The notes under the pieces are model-generated. The model did no database searches. It saw only the letters and a program-made list of their open reading frames with translations, and was not told the DNA's origin. A stretch of DNA of 32,500 nt, from positions 8,706,086 through 8,738,585 of the forward strand of contig CM022676.1 of NCBI GenBank assembly GCA_012295275.1. Direction: 5' to 3'. Numbering within the stretch: position 1 is the first letter of the stretch; the number at the start of each line of letters is the position of its first letter. The stretch comes from Chrysomallon squamiferum (lineage: Eukaryota; Mollusca; Gastropoda; Neomphalida; Peltospiridae). Below are positions 19,385-30,291 of the stretch, piece after piece. Position numbers and translations under genes: made by a program.

Positions 19385-20235
19385 CAAAACTACAAGGAGA
19401 CGTGGCACAGATTCATTACGTCACAAAACTCATTAAAAAGTTAATTTGGTCGACATGACCTCCAAATCCCTAACCCTTCCCGTCATTCCCCCTCAAAAAT
19501 CAACAAGCAAGACCTCCAGCCAGTGCGCATGACGGCAACGAAACAGCAGAATTCCATTAGGTCTCCAGTGAGTATCGCGTTTTAGAAAAACACGATGTTC
19601 GATTCGTCGAAATGCAGCCAGGATATTGAGTTGCTGGTGTTCTAATTAGAATCGAAACAATCCTACGTGACGTTCGTTTCGTTTCGCGCTTTATCTCGCT
19701 CCTTGGAAAAACATCGTCCGCGAATTCAATCGGCAATTTCAATTAACTTTATGTGCCTCGTTCACGGGTTTATAGTTCTTTTACATGTAAAACGGTTGTT
19801 TACCCAATTGTCTCATTTGTCAAAAAAAGAAAGAAATTAAAAAAAAAAAAAAAAAAAGAAATAAAATATCTTAGTTTCAATCCATCACCCAACGAATTTC
19901 GTAATAACAAAAAAACAACAACGCGTCTAAACGTCGTATTGCGTGACGACAACGGGTTATCGTTCCTTGGCGATTTCCGGTAATTCTTTTGAAATGGAGT
20001 TACGATTAATGACGACACCGGTCGACCTCTCGCGCGCTGGAAGAAAGGAAAATAACAAAAACATAAGTACTAATACGATAGCACCTGCAACTTCCTGCTT
20101 CGTGAAATCAGTAACACGGCGTTGTGGTTAAACCGTACTCTTTCGAGAATGGGACGAACCGGGATCGTGTGTCTATGGTGGAACCGATTCAGTCTAATAA
20201 GAAAAGATCAAAACCATACTCACTCTTTATTGTTA
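19385..20235. other. Non-repetitive, CpG-containing block
   Basis: Long non-repetitive stretch with many CpGs, broken only by a poly(A) run at 19837-19857. Short open frames lack recognisable domains. A minus-strand start at 20063 reads MFLLFSFLPA but meets a stop soon after without a suitable donor. Ends at a ~37-base T run (20240-20276). Confidence 0.45.
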
Positions 20236-20238
20236 ATA

Positions 20239-20282
<44 letters not shown>

Positions 20283-20440
20283 TGCTACTGTTATCGATAA
20301 ATGTATAACAAAGATTATTGGATTATCGGCCCTTGTTAAGCTGGTTTGGATATTCAGTGATATTATTAATGGCAATTAATAAATACTGTTCAGTGCGTTT
20401 TGCTCTTTTGAGAGATTTCAGCTTTCCCATAACTAAACTA

Positions 20441-20635
20441 CTAATATCATTACTGCTACTACTACTATGCTGCTACTACTACTACTACTACTATTACTAC
20501 TACAACAACAACAACTACTACTACTACTACTACTACTAATACTAATAATAATGATGATGATGATGATGATGATGATAATGGTAATAACACCAACAATAAT
20601 AACAAGAAGAAGAAGATGATGAAGAAGATAAAAAT
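20441..20635. repeat. (ACT)n / (ACA)n / (GAT)n / (AAG)n triplet repeats
   Basis: CTA triplets pass into CAA, CTA, AAT, GAT (20551-20575) and AAG. No gene. Confidence 0.93.
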
Positions 20636-20639
20636 TATT

Positions 20640-21470
20640 TTGTCAATATTCTCTATAACTGATAAATTTACTTTCTACGAGAAAAAGTTTAAATAAAAAG
20701 TTTTAAAAATTTATTCCGCTATTTTTTATATGCAAATTATTTTATAGAAGAGTCCAGCTTCTCATCCTAATACGTCAAAATTTAAATAAAATTATTAAAT
20801 TTCTTTACCTAATTAGCTAGGCAATTCTTTTCATGAATATTATTTCATGAATATTATTTCATGAGTCTGAACATTATTACTGCGGCATGATGAATAAAAT
20901 TATCAACAAATTAAATAAATATTAAATTACTTGCTTTTTGATTCCTAATATTCCTTTATCCAAAAAATGAATGAAATTAAATATTTTTGTATTTTAAATA
21001 ATAATATTAAAAAAAAAAAAAAAAAACACCAAAAACGAATTCTGAAAATTATAATTATTTTCATATTTCTTGCATGAAAATATGTTTAGGAAATTAATTT
21101 TGTTTTGTTTTTTTTCCCCACGAAAAAGGCATTTATTTTTTAATACAATTAATTTAGAATATTCACATTTTCTGGATGGAAATTACTTTGCTAAACTTCT
21201 CAATATTCTGACTGCAAAAATTATTTATCCAGAGAGAATACAGATTGAAGAAAATAAATTAATAAATTTAAAAATTAATTTTTAAATCTTTCATTTCCTG
21301 AATGGAATTAAACTGATTAAACTGAGCCATATTTTTGCTAGAAGAAAAAAAAAAAAGAACGTACACATTTGGAAAACAAGTTTTTAAAAGTTTCAAATAA
21401 ATTATTTTAGGGAAAAAAAAGGCTGATAAGTTCACTGAAGAAGAAAATATAAATTTATTCAAGATTATTA
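20640..21470. other. AT-rich sequence with a short tandem repeat
   Basis: AT-rich, no gene. At 20829-20864 TTTCATGAATATTA repeats nearly three times. Poly(A) runs occur near 21011-21027 and 21341-21355. Confidence 0.65.
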
Positions 21471-21485
21471 TTATCATTATTAATA

Positions 21486-21487
<2 letters not shown>

Positions 21488-21550
<63 letters not shown>
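21488..21550. repeat. (ATT)n microsatellite
   Basis: ATT triplets without interruption over about 60 bases. Confidence 0.96.
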
Positions 21551-21553
<3 letters not shown>

Positions 21554-21835
21554 TTCTTTATGATATCTGAATGAGAATTACATTTGATAATTGAAATTAC
21601 GTAATCCTTAAAATATCTTGAAACAAATTATTAAAGAATAAAATTGAAATATATTATCAAAATAATAAATTAATAACTATAGAGGAAATAATAATAATAC
21701 TAATAATAATGAAAAATGATGATGATGATGATGAATATCATCATCATGATAACAATGACAATTAATATTACAATAATGATAATGGTAATAATAAACATTA
21801 TTATGATGATCGATGATCATAAAATCTCTTTATAA

Positions 21836-22098
21836 AAGAAAGAATTAATAATCGAGTTTAACATTTTAATTAATTTAATCTGTTTTATGAAACAATTCAA
21901 TTACAATTTCTTAATTTAAGTAAAATTAGAAGAAAAAAAAATTCCGTTTGAATGCAACTCTGTAACATCGTGTAAAGAAAATATTTAAAGAATTTAAAAT
22001 TTCAAACAAGAACGTGTTTTTAAAGTTTAAACAATTCAATCTATTTTATTAGCTACTTAGATTTTATTTTGATTCTTAATTACATACCACAACGAAAG
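21836..22098 (+). mobile_element. ~270-bp dispersed AT-rich repeat, copy B
   Basis: Plus-strand copy of the element that lies inverted at 14504-14800, with scattered substitutions and small indels. It abuts an (ATT)n microsatellite at 22098, as copy A abuts triplet repeats. No open reading frame. Confidence 0.75.
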
Positions 22099-22100
22099 CA

Positions 22101-22168
<68 letters not shown>
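22098..22168. repeat. (ATT)n microsatellite
   Basis: About 23 ATT triplets adjoining repeat copy B. Confidence 0.96.
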
Positions 22169-22199
22169 GGTGTTTTTTTTCACTGATATATTTAAGATA

Positions 22200-23175
22200 T
22201 TGGACATTAAAATTTTTAAAATTTTTTAGATTAAATTTTAATTTAATTTTAATTCCTAATTCTGTGTACATATGTATGTATGTATGTATGTATTATTATT
22301 ATCATAACTATTTGAGAAATCAACATTTTTCTCATTATTTGAACAATGTATAAAGAAATAAAAAAAAGAAATAAAGATGGAACAAGACAGACAATGATAC
22401 ACACACAGATTATTAACAATATTAAAACAAAACTTAATACGGAAAAACATGTGCAAACACGCACACATAAACACAGACACACACACAACCAGTCTCTACA
22501 CATATTTCCCGTTCTAGATAGAGCCCATCAAGTAAACAACACCAGAAATCTGATGTGAAATGAACATTTGGTAAGAATTTGATAATTTCGATCGGGAACA
22601 TGCGCTAACTGTAAAAACCTATGTCATTTTCTCATGGGACAGTGACAAAGCGTGGGTCGATTTTAAGATTAAATAAAAATAATAAAAAAATAAAATAAAA
22701 AGAAAGGAAATTGAAAAAATATTCCCATACATTTCTTTTTTCTTTCTTTCTTTCTTTTTCTCCCCTGCTTTATTTTTTTTTTTTTTTTTTTACTATTGAT
22801 TAACTATCAAACAGCTATTGAAACATCACATTTGATATTTTTGACAGATCGTGAATGTCAGGCAAGTTTCATTTTGAAAAGAATTAGTTTTTGAGAGAGA
22901 GAGAGATAGAAAAAAAAAAAAAAAAAAATACAAAAAAAAGATATAGATTTTTCAATTTACGTAAAGAAATGAAATATCCGAATGTTTTCGTTTTAAGAAA
23001 GAAAAAAGGCGAAAAAAGAGGTATAAAAAGTGATAGAAAAAATAAAATATTCGATAAATAATAACGATAATAAAAAAGGAATAAAAAGAAAGATAAATGT
23101 TACCACGTTTAGCATAAACAAATAATATTACTGTAAAAACAATAACGAAACACGCGCACTACACACCTACACATA

Positions 23176-23213
<38 letters not shown>

Positions 23214-23325
23214 AACTTACACACCAAACACAACACACACACATATTAACAAAGTTTAGCCCATTTGATTTATATTTCGGCTGACATATATGTGGTTGTA
23301 ATATTTTAAGTACATTTTATTTCAC
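22200..23325. other. AT-rich sequence with small simple repeats
   Basis: Contains (GTAT)n at 22271-22290, poly(T) near 22766-22790, poly(A) near 22908-22928, (AC)n at about 23179-23209 and CACACA-rich flanks. No gene recognised. Confidence 0.7.
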
Positions 23326-23327
23326 GT

Positions 23328-23331
23328 GCTG

Positions 23332-23378
<47 letters not shown>

Positions 23379-23574
23379 GTTACTACTACTACTACGGCTT
23401 CTACTACTGTGAATAGTACAGTTACAACCAGAACTACCAAGACTACTGTAAGTACGTCCAATACAATACTACACCAACTACAGCATTAGTATTATCACAG
23501 CATCTACTACTACAGTGACAACAGCATCCACTACTATTACTATTTATTATTATTAGTTTTATATTTATTATATG

Positions 23575-23632
<58 letters not shown>

Positions 23633-23640
23633 GGAGTGAT
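23328..23640. repeat. (CTA)n triplets followed by (TC)n
   Basis: CTA triplets (perfect at 23334-23379, then degenerate to about 23550) and (TC)n at 23576-23630. Confidence 0.93.
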
Positions 23641-24225
23641 CGCTATTTGTAACAATTATTACGACTACAACCTCGTCATTTTTCTTCTTTTTTTTAAGAC
23701 TCGACCCTTTAACATTTACCACAACTACAACAACTTCGTTATTCTTAAAGTTTGATCTTTTGTAACAGCTTCGTCACACATTCTTTCTTCAAGTCCTTTA
23801 TGTACAAGTTACTACATCTACGACAACACCATTATTTAAAGACTGGTCTTACTGTGTTACAACAGCAAGTACAACGACGATGTCATTCTTTCTTTAAGGA
23901 ATGACCCTTTTCTGTATCAACTACAACAACGAAATCATTCTTTTTTTAAAGACTGACATTTTCTCTAACAACTACAACAACGGCATCATTCTTTTTTTTT
24001 TTTAAGGACTGACCCTTTTCTCTAACAACGACAACAACGTCATTCTTTTTCTTTAAGGACTTCCAGCTTTCACTTACAACTTACAACGACCCTGAACTTC
24101 ATGCACTGATCTTTTCCACTAAGAACCTCGTTTTTTTTTTCTTTCTTTCTTTCTTTAAGGACTGATCCTTTTCACTTACAACAACTACAACAACGTACGT
24201 CGTTATTTCTTTAAGGGCTGGGCTT
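23640..24225. repeat. Degenerate minisatellite, ~10 units of 50-60 bp
   Basis: Tandem units share a T-rich TCATTCTTTCTTTAAGGACT part, GACCCTTTTCTCTAACAAC and CTACAACAACG. Unit cores occur near 23670, 23730, 23768, 23826, 23878, 23930, 23980, 24030, 24126 and 24195. No long open frame runs through it. Confidence 0.85.
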
Positions 24226-24289
24226 CCTCATACATGAGTTAACGGTACTTAGAGAGACGTTATTTGTACCACTTAACCTTGGGAACAAC

Positions 24290-24760
24290 AGCTGTTTAAG
24301 CGTATTGTGCAACAGAACTAACCGAAACACGCGTTTCCATGTTTACCGAAATGTTTAACTCGAACGCGACCACAATACGTAAAGCCCCACAGCACGTGCA
24401 AGTACGCGGCACATTTCGCTCCGCGGTCAATCGAGACCGCACGAGACTGTCGCGTGTCACGTGCATTATGTTATGGCGGCGGTTTAAAACACGAATTTTC
24501 GATTTTTTGCTGTTTGTTTCCAACGCTGTTGGGATTTTTTTCTTTTTTTTTTTGAAGATCGGTTAGCAAACTGTAAATGCACGTGCCCAGCGCGCGCTTC
24601 TCTCGAGCTAATTACCGCGAAAATTTTCTTTCGGGTTTTTTGTGTTCTTTGGAACGAGAGAAAATTAATGTTTGTTTAACACAGTGGAAATTCTGTTGTA
24701 AACCACGTTCGTTGTCTCTGCTTGAGCTGAATACGACACGTAAGAATCTTTTATCCAGGC
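24290..24760. other. CpG-rich, non-repetitive block
   Basis: High CpG density from about 24305 to 24480 (ACGCG, CGCGG, CGCACGAG), three CACGTG E-boxes (about 24391, 24457 and 24580) and TATGGCGGCGG resembling a YY1 site. Short overlapping frames on both strands show no recognisable domain. Candidate regulatory element or promoter. Confidence 0.4.
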
Positions 24761-24767
24761 AATACAT

Positions 24768-24803
24768 GATGATGATGACAATGATGATGATGATAATGAT
24801 GAT

Positions 24804-24839
<36 letters not shown>

Positions 24840-25000
24840 TATTATTATTATTATTATTATTAGAAGTAGTAGTTGTAGTAGTAGTAGTAGTACAATCAAT
24901 AACTCGTAGTATAATGATAGTGGTAGTAATAGTAGTAACAGTATGGTAACAACAACAACAACAACAATAACAATAATAATAATAATAATAAGAGAAGATG
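24768..25000. repeat. (GAT)n / (AAT)n / (ATT)n / (AGT)n / (AAC)n compound repeat
   Basis: Triplet blocks. The AAT and ATT blocks meet head to head at 24838/24839, forming a perfect 48-bp palindrome (24815-24862). Confidence 0.94.
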
Positions 25001-25570
25001 AGTATTTTTTATTTTTTTATTTTTTATTTTTATTTTTTTAAAGTATATATTAGATTGAAGAGACGATATTTAAATATTTACATAGCATAAAAACAGTAAC
25101 ATAATGACATCGCCTATAATGAGATTCGATCTAGAAGCTTTCTGGCTACCAAGTGATAGCTTTACAAATCTCTGGTAACTCTATTTTAACAAGAAAAAGG
25201 TTTTTTTTAGAAATACGATTCTGATCGACCAGTCAATAATCAAGTATTTGCAGAAGGCGAAATAAAACGTTAAAATAGCCACTTTTATTTGTCTTGGACT
25301 TTGTTTGGTCGTAGCCATGTCAACCATTGCACGTGCATTTCGTGTTTGGAAAACGGAGAGTAATTCATTACCGTGATAGTGAAGAGGCGATTTTTTTTTT
25401 TTTTTTATTTATTAATAACTGTATTTTTAATTGTTTGATCAAGAAGGATTTTGGTTTAAAGGTTTCAGGCTAACATCTGTTTGAAGAGAAAATAACGTAG
25501 AACTTACAACACATGTCATTTCATTAGATGATTTCATTCGGATTTCAACGCTTTTCCATTTTTAGTATGG
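25000..25570. other. Non-repetitive AT-rich sequence
   Basis: AT-rich with a T run at 25392-25408 and a GCACGTGCA palindrome near 25328. A B-box-like GATCGAATCTC occurs on the minus strand near 25125 without a properly spaced A box. No gene. Confidence 0.6.
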
Positions 25571-25573
25571 TTT

Positions 25574-25735
25574 CTTTTTATTTATTTATTTATTTATTTA
25601 TTTAATTGTTGTTGGTATTATAGTAGATAATAATAATATTATTAACCAGATAATAATAATAATAATAATCATAATAATAGTAATAATAATCATAATAATA
25701 GTAATAATAATAATATTATATTCAAAATAAAAATA
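25574..25735. repeat. (TTTA)n and (AAT)n tracts
   Basis: TTTA repeats at 25578-25603 and AAT repeats with CAT/AGT interruptions at 25627-25715. Confidence 0.92.
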
Positions 25736-25739
25736 AAAT

Positions 25740-26560
25740 ACCAAAACTGCCGATACAAGTTTCATTACTTCTCTACTAAAAGTAAAGATGACGTCAGTAA
25801 ATGAATGACGTCATTGGTTGGTACAAGGCCAAGGATGGGAATGGAGTGTATAAGTAATTTTCAGTTTAATATTATTAAAATGAAATGAAATGAAATAATC
25901 TGCTTTCAGTTTTCGGACAAAATTTTATACTTAATTTAATTAAATTTAATTATCCTTAATTAACTTACTTTCCTCACCTTCCCAGTTCAAAATGAACAAA
26001 TTTTCCGGTACATTTTTGAAAGGCTAAAATCAATCATTTGCATTAACTTAATAATAACTAGCTACCGTCATTATGTTATTTAACTTATTAAATCATTGAA
26101 TTTTCTGAAATAAAACATACATTAAATTATAATCATAAAATAAATTAAAAAAAAACATAAACCCATTAAATTATAAACACAATAAATAAACTATTCACTG
26201 AATTTTAACACTTACAGAGAGTAAATTTAAAATGTTATTTTATTTATTAGTCATAAAAGTTTAAAACGTTTAAACTACAAAACTGCAATAAAAATGTGGT
26301 TTTTTGGTTGTTGTTTTTTTATATATATATATTTTCTATTTTAATAGCAGTTTTAAAATGACTAATATTTTTTCTTAATTTACGCTATTATTGCATGAAC
26401 CATAAAAAGATTTTTTATTAAAAATTATTATTATTTTTTTATTAATCATAAAACTTTTAAAACCACCAAACTGCAGCATAAAAAATTCCAAAAAGAGATT
26501 TTTTTTTTTTTTTTATCAAATAAAACTGATTAAAATTTAATCCCAGCCTTGAAACCAGAC
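25740..26560. other. AT-rich sequence, two CRE palindromes at its start
   Basis: TGACGTCA at 25789 and 25806 (17 bases apart). The rest is AT-rich, with a loosely repeated CATAAAA.TTTAAAAC and CAAACTGCA motif at about 26250-26290 and 26446-26480 suggesting an old duplication. No gene. Confidence 0.55.
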
Positions 26561-26613
26561 ATCAAATATAAAAATATTACATCTGTTGATAAACATTTTT
26601 TTTTTCTCCCACA

Positions 26614-26618
<5 letters not shown>

Positions 26619-26687
<69 letters not shown>
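26619..26687. repeat. (TC)n microsatellite
   Basis: Uninterrupted CT dinucleotides, about 69 bases. Confidence 0.97.
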
Positions 26688-26690
<3 letters not shown>

Positions 26691-27180
26691 TGCTGTTGTT
26701 GTTAAAACTATTACTACTACTACTGTTACAACTAGTGCTATTATTACTACTACTACTCCCATCACCATTATTACTACAACCACCGCTACAACTAGTACTA
26801 ATACTAACATCACTACTACTACTATTACTATTACTACTACCATTACTACTGTTACTACTACTTTGCTACCACCACTACTATTATTACAATTAATACTACA
26901 ACTACAACAAGAACTATTACTACTACTACTACTACTACTACAACTTCAACAAGAACTATTACTACTACTACTACTACAATAATCGCCACTATTACTACTA
27001 CTACTAGTATTACTACTACTTTCTGCTGCTGCTTGCTATTATTATCATCATCACAACTAAAACTACTACTACTATGATTACTAATTTCACTATTACTATT
27101 ATTATTATTACAACTAAAATGACTACTACTATTACTACTACTACTATTATTATTGTTATTATTATTATTATTATATTAAT
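26688..27180. repeat. Degenerate (ACT)n triplet repeat
   Basis: Nearly 500 bases of imperfect ACT triplets with ATT, ACA and GCT variants. Contains a ~58-base internal duplication: CAACAAGAACTATTACTACT occurs at about 26906 and 26947. Confidence 0.92.
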
Positions 27181-27201
27181 TTTACTACTTTTCATAATTT
27201 G

Positions 27202-27242
27202 TCCATCCATCCATCCATCCATCCATCCATTCATTCATTCAT
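27202..27242. repeat. (CATC)n / (CATT)n tract
   Basis: Seven CATC units followed by CATT. Confidence 0.94.
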
Positions 27243-27460
27243 CTATCCTTTCTTTTCTCTACATTCATTTTACACCACTGCTTTGAACTCTTTCTTCTTA
27301 AGCGAATAACAACATCAGCATTTGATTTCATCCCCGAACTTAAAAGTCGTAAAAGGAGCTATCGAATCGAGAAGAAATCGGTCCTAAATGACAATTTTAC
27401 GTCCACTTAAACCTAAAAGACAAAGCCGTGGAGAATATCGTTTCGTTTTTATCGGCTCGT

Positions 27461-27494
<34 letters not shown>

Positions 27495-27499
27495 CTTCA

Positions 27500-28030
27500 T
27501 CATTCGGCGTTTTCCGTTCATCGCACGCGCAGGCGCCTCGCCTCCCGCGGGCATGCGCGCTGTCCTAATTCTGCTTCGGCCTTCCCGAGTAATTAAAGCT
27601 CCGTGTTACGGCGAAAAAGATTTGATTTTTCCGTGCAGCTAGCGAGTAAACTACAAGATTAGCAGTTCTGTAGCACTACAGGCAGCCCAGGTCGCGGGGG
27701 TTGGAGCAAAATGAGATTTCAGGCGCTTTTTGTAATTTGGAGGAAATTACTCTTGGAAGTTTGTGTCAGCTCTAGGGGAGATTTTGTTTCAGTTTAATGA
27801 AAAATGCATGATTTTATTTTGTAAAATTTATTAGCCGGTGCGCGAAATTTTTTTTGCTGATATCTTTTTTTATAATTTTTTTTTTTTTTTTTTTTTTTTG
27901 GTTTTGACTCACCGGCTTTCAATTTGTCCCTGCCAGATGCCTGTATCGCCATTGTTGATTGGACACGTGATTAAATCACGTCACGTGACGTGAAATTGTA
28001 GCAGCTCCGTAATTTACGCGAAGAAATGAC
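27500..28030. promoter_or_regulatory. CpG-island-like block, candidate regulatory element
   Basis: 27515-27565 is the most GC- and CpG-rich stretch of the window (CGCACGCGCAGGCGCC and CCGCGGGCATGCGCGC). The region to 27740 stays non-repetitive, and a perfect 18-bp palindrome with CACGTG at its centre lies at 27976-27993. It is flanked by long T runs (27464-27490, 27877-27899). No TATA box or coding exon was identified; promoter function is only a possibility. Confidence 0.35.
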
Positions 28031-28115
28031 ATTAGTATAACTTTTGTTGAAGAATTTGTTTCTCTCGTGTACAACAGTTTCCATTTTCTTCTTTTTAAAA
28101 AAAAAGACAGAAAGA

Positions 28116-28200
28116 AAAAGAAGAAGAAGAAGAAGAAGAAAGTAATAAAAAGAAATAATAAAATTAAATTAAAAAAAAAAAAGAAAAAAAGAAGTAAAAG
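28116..28200. repeat. (AAG)n and A-rich tract
   Basis: AAG triplets at 28118-28142 and A-rich sequence up to 28200. A T run at 28279-28300 follows. Confidence 0.85.
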
Positions 28201-28376
28201 AAACTGTTTTAGAGTCTTACGTGTTATCGAGAACCTCTTTAATTCGTTTCTAGAAATCTCATTTTTGTTCTGTTTTCCTTTTTTTTTTTTTTTTTTTTTT
28301 TATTCCAAAAAATAATTAACCGTGTTCTGTGTTTGAAAGTCACGAATGAAACTGAAAGTTAAACTTAACTGTACTG

Positions 28377-28605
28377 AAATAAAATAAAATAAAATAAAGT
28401 CAGATAAAGTAAAGTAAAGTAAAGTAAAATAAAGTAAAGTAAAATAAAATAAAATAAAATAAAATAAAATAAAATAAAACGAAATCAGTTAAAATGTGAT
28501 ATATGATATAAAATAAAATGTAAAACAAAATAAAATAAAATAAAATAAAATGTAAAACAAAATATAATAAAATAAAATAAAATTCAATAACTATAAAATA
28601 AAATG
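28377..28605. repeat. (TAAAA)n / (TAAAG)n pentanucleotide repeat
   Basis: Pentanucleotides AAATA/AAGTA with several interruptions. The minus-strand frame FILFYFILFY is a repeat product. Confidence 0.93.
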
Positions 28606-28663
28606 ACGTGACAAGAAAATCTAATGGAACTAAAATAGAATTTAATAATGGAAATATAATTAA

Positions 28664-28667
<4 letters not shown>

Positions 28668-28756
<89 letters not shown>
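28668..28756. repeat. (GA)n microsatellite
   Basis: Uninterrupted AG dinucleotides, about 89 bases. Confidence 0.97.
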
Positions 28757-28757
<1 letters not shown>

Positions 28758-29510
28758 ACACGAAATAAATCATTTTTAAAAAAAAACCTAAATCTCTCGC
28801 TAAAATGGATCGATCATAGGACTCATCCGATCACGAAATCTCAATATCTTTTAATGCTGATTAATACCAATATAATTAATTGTCAGTTCTTTTACAAAAC
28901 CATTACTGCCACTTGAACAAACGAGAACCGATATGCACTAATATTTCTAATTTACGGTTGTCGTTAATAATTTACGAAGTTTGGAAAGACCGAAGCAGAT
29001 GGAAAAATTGAATTAGTCATAGTACCACAAAGTATATCGTATTTTTCCTTTACGACTGCAATAAATGTGTCAGTAATCACAGCCAAACGTTCTTTCAAAG
29101 AAAAACAGCCAGGCCTGCTACTGGCGCGCGAATTAGCACGCGCCATATGCTTGGGGTCATTAATATTAACATGATAAATCTTGTCGGACAGAAAAGGCCG
29201 AACGAAACGATAAAGCGAAAACGCACGACGATTTGAGTAAATAATTTCTTAAAATGAAAAGTGGTTGCAAATTGAAACGATTTATTTTTATTAATACTTT
29301 TAATTGGTTGTTAGGGCTTCATCCTATAGGTCAAGGCCGAGTGGTTTATGATACAATTTATGAGTGCTCGTGGATACGACGATAATTTGTAATCGTACCA
29401 GCTGTTGTTTCACAGATTCGTGATTATTATTAATTATTATTAGAGCAGTCGGCCACAGCTTTGTGACATATCTGAACTGAAATATAATTTCCCGATTCTT
29501 TATTGTCATT
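28757..29510. other. Non-repetitive block
   Basis: Non-repetitive, moderately CpG-containing DNA. AAGGCCGAGTGGTTTATG at 29333-29350 resembles a tRNA-Leu/Ser A box, but no matching B box follows. No convincing gene on either strand. Confidence 0.5.
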
Positions 29511-29520
29511 CTTCGTGTTA

Positions 29521-29595
29521 CTATTATTGTTGTTATCATCATCATCTTTATCATAATCATCAATGTTATCAGCATCAGCAGCATCAACATTTCCG

Positions 29596-29640
<45 letters not shown>

Positions 29641-29785
29641 TATTTGTTGTTGTTGTTTTTATTATTACTGTTATTGTTATTATTATTATTGATATAATTG
29701 TTGTTATTATTCTTTTACTATTATTATTATTATTATTATTATTACTATTAGTGTTATTATTGTTGTTGTCGTTGTTGTTGTTGCT
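29521..29785. repeat. (TTA)n / (TTG)n triplet repeats
   Basis: ATC/TCA then ATT triplets (29599-29638), TTG, and again ATT (29720-29745) and GTT. Confidence 0.93.
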
Positions 29786-29849
29786 GTAGATAACGAAAAT
29801 TATATATTATTTGATATTGTTCATTAACATCGCCACCATTGTAAAAACC

Positions 29850-30244
29850 TTGATCATCATCATCTCATATTTGTGATATATCAGTATATTTTATTACCAT
29901 CATCATCATAAAATTCATCATTTCATTGTCGTCACAATCATCATCATCATCATCATGTTGATCATTGTCATTACCTCATTATTACCATCAAAATCAACAT
30001 TGCACTACCATTACCATCAGGATCATAACCATCACGTCATCATCATCATCACCACCACCACCATCATCATCATCACCATTACCATCAACATCATTACCAC
30101 CACTAACATCGTCATCAACATCATCATCATCATTACTTTCACCATCATTAACTGTACCCCCACCAACATCATTATTATCACCATTAACATCATCATCACC
30201 ATTACTATCATCATCATTAACACGACCTCCAACACCACCACCAA

Positions 30245-30277
<33 letters not shown>

Positions 30278-30291
30278 TATCTCAAATATCA
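29850..30291. repeat. (ATC)n / (ACC)n degenerate triplet repeat
   Basis: About 430 bases of ATC, ACC and ATT triplets, perfect (CAT)n at 30246-30276. Ser/Pro/Thr, Ile/Thr and Met/Val-rich frames in it are rejected. Confidence 0.93.

Noticed and set aside
20000-20063. Minus-strand start reading MFLLFSFLPA, a possible signal peptide for the missing first Dscam exon
   Set aside because: The hydrophobic part is very short, the frame meets a stop after about 35 codons, and no good donor giving phase 1 lies before it.
28964-29146. 60-codon minus-strand open frame upstream of Ig1
   Set aside because: No signal peptide, no domain and no suitable splice donor; chance open frame.
29333-29400. tRNA-Leu/Ser-like A box (GGCCGAGTGGTT)
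   Set aside because: No B box at a suitable distance and no cloverleaf could be drawn.
29850-30291. Possible Ser/Pro/Thr-rich protein or CRISPR-like array in the (ATC)n block
   Set aside because: The repeats are imperfect triplets without regular repeat-spacer structure, and several frames are open simultaneously.
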